Assembly: GCA_026989995.1 (NCBI GenBank)
Contig: JALSIO010000140.1
Location: 1-5,225, forward strand
Direction of reading: 5' to 3'
Source of the DNA: Myxococcales bacterium
GTDB lineage: Bacteria > Myxococcota_A > UBA9160 > JALSIO01
DNA: 5,225 nucleotides
Shown here: in pieces, positions 1-5,109 of the stretch
Layout of the letters: each line of letters opens with the position of its first letter
Position numbering within the stretch: position 1 is the first letter of the stretch
Notes under the pieces: model-generated
Databases searched by the model: none
What the model was told of the DNA's origin: nothing
What the model saw: the letters and a program-made list of their open reading frames with translations, nothing else
Program-made: the position numbers and the translations under genes

Positions 1-40
1 GGTCGGCGGGGGGTGTGTGTCCGGCCGCCGTGCGAACTGC

Positions 41-66
41 CCTCGAGGCGGAAGCCCGCCTCGGGG
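41..66. other. Strong GC hairpin at left edge; 1-186 otherwise gene-free
   Basis: Bases 41-51 pair with 56-66 in an 11-bp stem (one G-T wobble at 43/64) closed by the 4-base loop 52-55. No T-run follows on either strand, so it is not a classical intrinsic terminator, though it could end a transcript entering from outside the window. A second perfect hairpin lies at 130-147 (7-bp stem GCGAACG/CGTTCGC, loop ACCG). Reading frames through 1-186 give only Arg/Pro-rich, low-information translations typical of non-coding GC-rich DNA, and I see no gene or RNA family there. Confidence 0.35.
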
Positions 67-186
67 AGGACCGCTCCGGGGATGCCCGTGCCGGCGAGGC
101 CGGTTGGGCAGAGGTGGGCCGGGCCAGGTGCGAACGACCGCGTTCGCTCCCGGTTCCCACCGGCGCAGCGTTCCGCGGCCGGTGAA

Positions 187-214
187 TTGCGACCCCGCGG
201 GGAGCGCATACCAT
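187..214 (+). promoter_or_regulatory. Candidate sigma70-type promoter for the secreted protein gene
   Basis: TTGCGA (187-192; 4 of 6 matches to TTGACA) and TACCAT (209-214; 4 of 6 matches to TATAAT) are 16 bases apart. This would place the transcription start near 221 and give a leader of about 58 bases before the ATG at 279. The spacer carries a perfect 10-bp palindrome, CCCCGCGGGG (193-202), which could be an operator or could be chance in such GC-rich DNA. The call rests only on consensus matching. Confidence 0.35.
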
Positions 215-222
215 CTCGGAAA

Positions 223-269
223 CCGGTCCGGGAGCACCGATTCGCGGGTGGTTCCACCCGGTCCGGGAG
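223..269 (+). repeat. 12-base direct repeat and hairpin in the leader, reaching into the RBS
   Basis: The 12-mer CCGGTCCGGGAG occurs at 223-234 and again, identical, at 258-269, a 35-base period. The second copy runs into the ribosome binding site (GGGAGGAGG, 265-273; 5 bases before the ATG). Between the copies, 245-250 and 255-260 form a perfect 6-bp hairpin (CGGGTG/CACCCG, loop GTTC) ending just before the Shine-Dalgarno sequence. The arrangement could let a protein or an alternative RNA fold control initiation; that role is inferred, the repeat and stem are directly visible. Confidence 0.4.
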
Positions 270-278
270 GAGGAAACC

Positions 279-668
279 ATGGCTCTTCTTCGGCTCGTCT
301 CCGCTGCCTTCGCGGCGTTCTTCTTCGCGGTGCTGGTTCCCGCCGGCGCCGGGGCCGAGGACTTCGTCGGTGAGGCGGGGCGTCTGGTGGCGTTCCGCTC
401 CGTGGGCGATGCCTCGGACGAGTGGGATCTCCTGCGCGGGGAGATCCATCTTCAGGTGGGCACCCAGCTGCAGGCCTACCGCTGGGGGCGCGCCTTCTGC
501 CCCGGCAAGGATCTGACCGAGGCCCAGGAGGCGCGCCTGCAGCGCGCCCTCGGGGATCGCCGCCTCGTGGTGATTCCGTACTACAAGAACGGCCAGGGTG
601 GATCGCGGTGCCTTGTGCACTTCGTGATCACCGAACGCAGGTTGGCCGACTCGATCCCGCTGCCGTAG
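279..668 (+). CDS. Small secreted protein of unknown function
   Basis: This 129-residue protein does not match a family I recognise. Residues 1-26 look like a Sec signal peptide: a short start with Arg5, a hydrophobic core rich in Ala/Phe/Val/Leu (about 6-20), then PAGAGA with a likely signal peptidase I cut after Ala26 (AGA|ED). The mature part would be about 103 residues, periplasmic or extracellular, with exactly two cysteines (Cys74, Cys111) that could form a disulfide. It mixes likely beta strands (around 55-68, 95-101 and 111-118) with a charged helix (about 79-92). The ATG at 279 is chosen because GGGAGGAGG sits 5 bases upstream and an in-frame stop at 183-185 leaves little room for an earlier start. 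It stands alone, with its own candidate promoter, and converges on the tRNA and glnE operon. No lipobox is present. The protein call is fairly firm; the function is unknown. Confidence 0.75.
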   Translation: MALLRLVSAAFAAFFFAVLVPAGAGAEDFVGEAGRLVAFRSVGDASDEWDLLRGEIHLQVGTQLQAYRWGRAFCPGKDLTEAQEARLQRALGDRRLVVIPYYKNGQGGSRCLVHFVITERRLADSIPLP

Positions 669-684
669 GAGCCGGGGATCCAGG

Positions 685-703
685 CGGCGCCCGTGTCGCG
701 CCG
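685..703 (+). terminator. Weak candidate terminator hairpin after the secreted protein gene
   Basis: CGGCGC (685-690) pairs with GCGCCG (698-703) across a 7-base loop, starting 17 bases after the stop codon. No T-run follows, so it would be a non-canonical, GC-only terminator at best. Position is the main argument. Confidence 0.2.
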
Positions 704-803
704 GCGCGTCCTCCGCTCGGGTCGCTTCAGCCGGGATCTGTGAAGAGGGGGCTGCGAGCGGGCTCCCCGGACCTCGATCGTGTGACGGGACTTCCCATCG
801 GTC

Positions 804-824
804 CGGGCGCGGGACCCGCGCCCG
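804..824. terminator. Perfect 10-base inverted repeat, possible bidirectional terminator
   Basis: CGGGCGCGGG (804-813) and CCCGCGCCCG (815-824) are exact inverted copies around one A. Folded, this gives an 8-bp all-GC stem with the loop GGACC. It lies between the plus-strand secreted protein gene and the minus-strand tRNA and would stop or pause transcription from either side. There is no T-tract on either side, so the terminator role is inferred from position and stem strength. Confidence 0.35.
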
Positions 825-1028
825 CTGCGTCGCGGTGGCCGGCCCGACCGCTCCCCTTTCGTCGCTCGGCACTTTCATGTGTCCATTCCCGTGTCGATGT
901 CTGGGGGGCGTCCCCGGTTCGGGGCTCGACACGGCGGGGGCCCGGCGGGCTCCACCCGGTCGATCGGGTTCCGGGAGGGGTCCACGCGGCGGCCTGGAAG
1001 GCATCCGGCCCGGCCGGCGTGAGGGAGG

Positions 1029-1120
<92 letters not shown>

Positions 1121-1137
1121 GGGGGCGGAAGCTAGCA

Positions 1138-1159
1138 GCTCCCCGCCAGGCGGGGGAGC
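1138..1159 (-). terminator. GC hairpin between glnE and tRNA-Ser, candidate terminator
   Basis: Bases 1138-1144 (GCTCCCC) pair with 1153-1159 (GGGGAGC). After a one-base bulge (G1152), 1145-1146 pair with 1150-1151, leaving a 3-base loop. In the minus-strand direction it is followed by TGCTAGCTT, which is only mildly T-rich. It sits 128 bases past the glnE stop and 18 bases before the tRNA 5' end, so it could separate operon transcripts from the tRNA. Confidence 0.35.
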
Positions 1160-1170
1160 AGTCCGCGGGG

Positions 1171-1192
1171 CCCGGCGGCCGTCTCCGCCGGG
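1171..1192 (-). terminator. Second GC hairpin downstream of glnE
   Basis: CCCGGCGG (1171-1178) pairs perfectly with CCGCCGGG (1185-1192) around a 6-base loop, 95 bases past the stop of the last operon gene. It forms a tandem pair with the hairpin at 1138-1159. It lacks a T-run, so termination is inferred from position and stem strength. Confidence 0.3.
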
Positions 1193-1286
1193 GGTGCGTC
1201 CCGCACCGGGAACCGTCCGAGGGGCTGCTGCAGAAGGCGCGGCGCACGGGCCGAGGCGTCTGCCCGGCTGCACGCCAGCGCCGCGG

Positions 1287-2678
1287 TCACGCGGTCGGGT
1301 CGGGCTCGGGCGGTCCGTCTCCGGCCGGCTCGATGGGCCCCGCTCCGGCCGGTCCGAGCTCCTCCAGGCGGCGGACGGTGCCGGCCTCCACCACGGCGCG
1401 GAAGGCCCGCCGGATCGCGCGCCGGTGGGCGCCCACCTCCTTTTCGAGGCCATCCGGGTCGGCCCGGTGGCCGCAGAGCGCGGCGAGGATCGGGGCGGCG
1501 GCTCCGCGGAGTTCGAGCACCTCGAGGCTGCGGCCGGCGAGCAGCCGGGCCCGCGCCTCCACCACCCGCAGCCGGTGGTAGGCGGTGAGGAGCTCGTCGA
1601 CGGCGGGCCCGCCCACCGCGGCGCGGAGCAGTCCCTCCACGGAGGGAAGCCCCGCCGGCGGATGGCCGAGCTCGAGGAAGGCTCCCGCAGCGAGGAAGTC
1701 GAGATCCATGAGGCCTCCCGGCCCGGTCTTGACCGCCACCTCGCCCGGCCGCTCCCGCCCGCGCTGGCGCTCCACCCGTGCCCGCATTTCCGCGGCGTAG
1801 CCCCAGGGGGACTGCGCCCGCGCCGCCAGCGCCGTCCGGACCTCGTGCAGCATCCGGTCGGCCCGCTGCCGGTCGCCGGCGAGGGCGCGGGCCCGGACGA
1901 GGGCCAGGTGCTCCCAGGTGTCGGCGCGCTCGAGCTGGTACCGCCGGAAGGCGTCGAAGGAGGTCACGAGCATGCCCTGGTGGCCGGAGGGCCGGAGCCG
2001 CACATCGACCGCGTAGGCGACGCCCGCCCCGGTCATGGTCGAGAGGTAGTGGACGAGGCGCTGGGCGGCGCGCGAGGCGCGGTGGATCTCGTCGGTTCCC
2101 CCCTCGACGAGGAAGACGAGGTCGAGGTCGGAGTGGTAGCTGAACTCCCTCCCCCCGATCTTGCCCATTCCCACCACCGTCACCGGGCCCGCCGGTGCGG
2201 GGCCGCGCGCCAGCGCCGCCGCCAGCGCCCGCCGGAGGATCCACTCCGCGATCGCAGAGAGCAGCTCGGAGGTCGTCGGGAAGGGCACGCGGTCGGAGAG
2301 GTCCACGCAGGCGGCGAGAAAGGTCTCCTCCCGGCGGTCGATGCGCAGTCGGTCGAGGAAGGCCTCGAGGTCCGAGGAGTCCTCCTCGCCCGCGGCGGCG
2401 TCGAGCTCGGCCCCGCGCCGGCGCGGGTGGGCCGGCGTGAGCGACGCGATGCGCGGAAGGAGCGGGCGCCGGCTCGCCGCGAGCCGGGCGTCCGGCAGGC
2501 TGGCCGCGAGCAGCCGTGCCAGGCCGAGGCGGAGCGCGGCGTCCCCCGGCAGGCCGAGCCCGGCCTCGGCCAGGCGTTCCGCGAAGGGGGGGGCGCGGTC
2601 GTCGAGCTGCAGGGCGAGAAGCGAGTCGCCGAGGACGTCGCGGAGGGCGCAGAGGATGAGGTCCGCGGCGCCCGTCAT
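1287..2678 (-). CDS. glnE: Stand-alone adenylyltransferase half of GlnE (C-terminal, AT domain)
   Basis: This 463-residue protein corresponds to the C-terminal half of the normally fused glutamine synthetase adenylyltransferase, the half that transfers AMP from ATP to a tyrosine of glutamine synthetase and inactivates it. The nucleotidyltransferase core is intact: GMGKIGGREF-SYHSDLDLVF spans 170-189 with metal-binding Asp184 and Asp186, and the third carboxylate is Asp225 in DVRLRPSG (225-232). WEHLALVRAR (255-264) and the block around KTGPGGLMDLDF (317-328) match the C-terminal domain of E. coli GlnE as I remember it (LRPSG..GMLVTS, WEH.ALVRAR). A helical region about 340-435 follows, then a Pro/Gly-rich tail (442-463) that looks like an addition. 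The part before the core, about 165 residues, is shorter than in E. coli. The ATG at 2678 overlaps the stop of the deadenylylating half (ATGA). The missing feature is the fusion to that half. Function is well supported; independent expression is inferred. Confidence 0.93.
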   Translation of the reverse strand: MTGAADLILCALRDVLGDSLLALQLDDRAPPFAERLAEAGLGLPGDAALRLGLARLLAASLPDARLAASRRPLLPRIASLTPAHPRRRGAELDAAAGEEDSSDLEAFLDRLRIDRREETFLAACVDLSDRVPFPTTSELLSAIAEWILRRALAAALARGPAPAGPVTVVGMGKIGGREFSYHSDLDLVFLVEGGTDEIHRASRAAQRLVHYLSTMTGAGVAYAVDVRLRPSGHQGMLVTSFDAFRRYQLERADTWEHLALVRARALAGDRQRADRMLHEVRTALAARAQSPWGYAAEMRARVERQRGRERPGEVAVKTGPGGLMDLDFLAAGAFLELGHPPAGLPSVEGLLRAAVGGPAVDELLTAYHRLRVVEARARLLAGRSLEVLELRGAAAPILAALCGHRADPDGLEKEVGAHRRAIRRAFRAVVEAGTVRRLEELGPAGAGPIEPAGDGPPEPDPTA

Positions 2679-2694
2679 TCCTCCTCGGCCTCCC
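2675..2694 (-). promoter_or_regulatory. Coupled stop/start junction and ribosome binding site of the split glnE
   Basis: The last codons of the AR half are GAG GAG GAA TGA. The next ATG (2678-2676) shares bases with the TGA (2677-2675). GAGGAGGA (2686-2679) abuts the ATG, and GGGAGG (2694-2689) lies 10 bases upstream of it. The nearer purine run is almost too close for ordinary initiation (AGGAGG leaves one base), which favours termination-reinitiation by the same ribosome. No X-XXY-YYZ slippery heptamer is visible, so programmed -1 frameshifting to a fused product is less likely. Confidence 0.6.
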
Positions 2695-4117
2695 GGATGA
2701 CGAGCTCGTGGAAGCGCCGGCGGACCCGCGCACGCACGGCCTCGTGGTCGCCGAGGAGGGCGTCGCGCGCCTCCGCCGCGGTCTCCTGCGGGTAGCCCAT
2801 GCGCCGGGCGAGGGCGGCGAGGGCGGTGGGGCTCCGCGGCAGCAGGTGGGTCTGCCGCTCCTCGTCCATCTGCAGGGCGTGCTCGGCGCGCCGGAGCCAG
2901 AGGTAGGCGTCCGAGAGGTCCGCGGCCGCCTCCTCCGGAAGGGCCCGGGCCCGGGCCAGTGCGGCGAGCGCGTCGAGGACGTTTCCGCTCCGGAGGCTCG
3001 GGTCGCGCCCGCCGAGCAGAAGCTGCAGGGCCTGCACCAGGAACTCCACGTCCCGGATCCCCCCCGGCCCCTCCTTGAGCTCCCGCCCGAGGTCGCGCCC
3101 CGCGTCGCGCCGTTCGCGCTCGATGCGCGCCTTCATGTCGCTCACGCGCTCGAGGACGCGCGGGTCGAGCGCCCGGCGCCAGACGAAGGGCGCGACGGCC
3201 TCCTGGAAGGCCCGGGCCGGCTCCTCGGGCCCGGCCACGTGGCGCAGCCGGATCATGGCCTGGCGCTCCCACTCCTGCCCGAAGCTCTCGTAGTAGGTCA
3301 GGGCGGCCTGGACGGAGTTGGCCAGGGCTCCCTGGCGCCCCTCGGGCCGGAGGTCGAGGTCCACCCGGTAGCCGAAACCGAGCGCGGAGCGCTCCTCGAG
3401 CCGGCTCCTGAAGGCCCGGATGACCGGCTCGAGCTCCCGGTTGCGGGCGAGGTCGATCTCCGGCGAGTCCGCCGCGTAGATGAAGAGCACGTCCACGTCC
3501 GACGAGAAGTTGAGCTCTCGCCCGCCGAGCTTGCCGAGGGCGAACAGGGCGGGCGGCTCCACCCGCGCCTCCCCGCAGACGGCGGCCAGCGCGCCACACA
3601 GGCAGGCGTCCGCGAGCTCCGAGAGCTCCTCCATCCCCCGTCGGAAGTCGCGACCGCCCAGGTCCCGCGCGGCGATCCGCAGGAGGCCCCGATACTTGTG
3701 TTCCCGAATCGCCTCGAAGTCGACAGGGAGCGGCTCCCCCGGGCGTGCGTGGGGCGGCGGCGGGGGCGTGCCCGCAAGCTCGTCGGCGAGATCCGGACGG
3801 CGCAGGAGGGTGCGCGCCAGCGCGCGGCTCGCGGCCACCACGCGCGGCAGGAGGGGGGCCCGGTCGAGCAGGAGGCCGATGTCGGGGCGGTGCAGCGCGA
3901 GATCGGCGAGGGCCGCGGCGCCCGCTCCCGGTGAAGCGCCCCGCGCGAGCTCGGCACCGAGCCACGCGGCTCGCTCCTTCAGTGGCGGGAGGGCCAGGAG
4001 CCGGCCGAACGCCGCGGCGGCCGCGGCCGGATCCGGCTCCCCGAGGCGTGCGAGCAGCTCGGGTTCGGTGCGCCCGGCCGCGAGGGCGGCGCCGAGGGCC
4101 CGCGCGAGCTCGCTCAC
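2675..4117 (-). CDS. glnE: Stand-alone deadenylylating half of GlnE (N-terminal, AR domain)
   Basis: This 480-residue protein matches the N-terminal half of GlnE, the adenylyl-removing domain that phosphorolyses AMP from glutamine synthetase and restores activity; in known systems uridylylated PII stimulates it. The core is GKLGGRELNFSSDVDVLF (195-212), with metal-binding Asp207 and Asp209, then RVDLDLRPEGRQG (251-263). EGPGGIRDVEFLVQ (349-362) and RRAEHALQMDEERQTHLLP (409-427) are further family blocks. It ends in a charged helix (REAEEE) directly before the stop, with no second catalytic domain. The GTG at 4117 is chosen because it overlaps the channel gene's stop as GTGA; an earlier start would extend into the channel gene as meaningless Arg/Gly-rich sequence. 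No clear Shine-Dalgarno sequence precedes it, so translation is probably coupled to the channel gene. Together with the next gene it totals 943 residues, against 946 for E. coli GlnE, so nothing large is lost. A single-base deletion at the junction is the main alternative to true fission. Confidence 0.93.
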   Translation of the reverse strand: MSELARALGAALAAGRTEPELLARLGEPDPAAAAAAFGRLLALPPLKERAAWLGAELARGASPGAGAAALADLALHRPDIGLLLDRAPLLPRVVAASRALARTLLRRPDLADELAGTPPPPPHARPGEPLPVDFEAIREHKYRGLLRIAARDLGGRDFRRGMEELSELADACLCGALAAVCGEARVEPPALFALGKLGGRELNFSSDVDVLFIYAADSPEIDLARNRELEPVIRAFRSRLEERSALGFGYRVDLDLRPEGRQGALANSVQAALTYYESFGQEWERQAMIRLRHVAGPEEPARAFQEAVAPFVWRRALDPRVLERVSDMKARIERERRDAGRDLGRELKEGPGGIRDVEFLVQALQLLLGGRDPSLRSGNVLDALAALARARALPEEAAADLSDAYLWLRRAEHALQMDEERQTHLLPRSPTALAALARRMGYPQETAAEARDALLGDHEAVRARVRRRFHELVIREAEEE

Positions 4118-5109
4118 GCAGCGGCCAGCTCGGCCAGGCGGCCGAGGTTCTCGGGGTCGCCCACCACGACGAGGATGTCGCCTGCCTCGATCGTGTCGCC
4201 GGCCGTGGGGCGGATCAGCGAGGCGCGGTCCGCGCGCTTGATGGCCACCACCGACACCCGCACGCCGTGCTGCGGGAGCTCCCGCAGCGGAAGCCCGCAG
4301 ACCCGGCAACCCGGGTGGATCGCGATCTGCTCGAGGTCGATCTCCCCGCCCGTGCCCGGCGAGGCGAGCTCGATGAAGTCGACCACGGCGGGTCGCACGA
4401 TCGCCTGGGCGATCCGCCGCCCGCCGAGCTGGTACGGCGAGACCACCTGGGTCGCGCCCGCGAGGCGGAGGTAGCGGATGCCCGCCTCGCTCTGCCCGCG
4501 GGCGTGGACCGCGATGCCGGGGTGGGCCTCCCGCGCGGCGAGCGCGATGTAGACGTTGTCCGCGTCGCTCGGCGTGGCCGCGACGACCGCAGCCGCGCGT
4601 TCGACTCCGGCACGCCCGAGGATGCCGTCCTCGAGCGCCGAGGCGGTCAGGAAGAGGTGCCCCTCCCGCTCGAGTCGTTCGGCGAGGGCCGGGTTGGGGT
4701 CGATGACGACCACCACGCGTCCCTCGCGGTGGAGCTGGCTTGCCACCTCCCGGCCGAGGCGGCCGTAGCCGCAGACGATCACGTGGTCCCGGGTCGTCTC
4801 GATCCGGCGCGTCATGGCTCGTCGCTCCAGCACCTCGCGGAGGTGCCCCTCGAGGAAGAACTCCGCCACCGCCACGGTGGCATAGAGGACCGTCCCGAGC
4901 CCCCCGGCGATGAGGAAGATGGTAAAGAGCCGGCCTCCGGGCCCGAGGGGCTGCACTTCGCTGTAACCCACCGTCGAGAGCGTGATCACCGTCATGTACA
5001 GGGCGTCGAGGGGCGTCATTCCCCCGATCACCACGTACCCCGCCGTGCCCGCCGCGGTCAGCGCCAGGAGGACGCCGGTGGCGATGGCGAGGCGACGGAT
5101 CGGCGGCAC
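4114..5109 (-). CDS. Two-TM potassium channel with cytoplasmic RCK/TrkA domain
   Basis: This 331-residue inner-membrane protein has the layout of MthK/Kch-type channels. TM1 is about 6-29 and the pore helix about 32-45. The selectivity filter TVGYSE (46-51) departs from the classical TVGYGD, and TM2 is about 59-84. A charged linker (87-107) leads to the RCK N domain: HVIVCGYGRLGRE (109-121) is a Rossmann fold with GxGxxG at 114-119, and Asp137 ends the second strand, a hallmark of NAD(H)-type nucleotide binding. An RCK C (TrkA-C) domain spans about 245-327. Family members assemble as tetramers and gate K+ flux in response to bound nucleotides or ions. The GTG start at 5109 is supported by GAGGGG 7 bases upstream and by a full TM1 following it. 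Its stop overlaps the GTG of the AR half of glnE, making it the first gene of the operon within this window. It is less likely to be a TrkA subunit of a transporter, because the pore is present in the same chain. Confidence 0.93.
   Translation of the reverse strand: MPPIRRLAIATGVLLALTAAGTAGYVVIGGMTPLDALYMTVITLSTVGYSEVQPLGPGGRLFTIFLIAGGLGTVLYATVAVAEFFLEGHLREVLERRAMTRRIETTRDHVIVCGYGRLGREVASQLHREGRVVVVIDPNPALAERLEREGHLFLTASALEDGILGRAGVERAAAVVAATPSDADNVYIALAAREAHPGIAVHARGQSEAGIRYLRLAGATQVVSPYQLGGRRIAQAIVRPAVVDFIELASPGTGGEIDLEQIAIHPGCRVCGLPLRELPQHGVRVSVVAIKRADRASLIRPTAGDTIEAGDILVVVGDPENLGRLAELAAA

Larger units (their letters stand above)
669..1028. other. Gene-free gap between converging transcription units
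   Basis: Between the stop of the secreted protein gene and the 3' end of the tRNA I see no credible gene and no second tRNA or SRP RNA signature. Apparent reading frames here translate to Pro/Arg/Gly-rich sequence, and several begin inside the tRNA. The notable content is secondary structure (entries at 685-703 and 804-824), plus a smaller stem CCCCG/CGGGG at 912-924 with a GTT loop. Because transcription enters from both sides, terminators are expected here. Confidence 0.6.

Noticed and set aside
13..516. Two overlapping plus-strand frames at the left edge (13-516 and 17-373)
   Set aside because: Both are Arg/Pro/Ser-rich, run through the leader and into the secreted protein gene in the wrong frames, and lack a ribosome binding site.
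669..1028. Small SRP RNA, which lies near tRNA-Ser in some genomes
   Set aside because: The conserved apical GGAAGGAAGCAGC-type motif is absent from both strands.
2675..2690. Programmed -1 ribosomal frameshift producing a fused GlnE
   Set aside because: The frames are related by -1, but no slippery heptamer precedes the stop and no obvious stimulatory structure was seen. Coupled reinitiation at ATGA explains the layout more simply.
1132..2733. 533-codon minus-strand frame overlapping the AT half
   Set aside because: It is a third-frame shadow of the same gene, extremely Arg/Pro-rich and without motifs.
1194..2795. 533-codon open frame on the plus strand opposite the glnE adenylyltransferase half
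   Set aside because: It runs in codon-opposite-codon register with the real gene, where antisense stops would need TTA, CTA or TCA sense codons, which this GC-rich gene hardly uses. The translation is Arg/Gly/Ala-rich with no recognisable domain.
2708..3934. 408-codon open frame on the plus strand opposite the glnE deadenylylating half
   Set aside because: It has the same antisense register effect, with no ribosome binding site or family motif, and the opposite strand encodes an unmistakable GlnE domain.
2679..3965. Upstream extension of the adenylyltransferase frame to 892 codons
   Set aside because: The part before 2678 is the real deadenylylase gene read in the wrong frame and is Arg/Pro/Gly-rich. 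All recognisable AT-domain sequence begins after the ATG at 2678.
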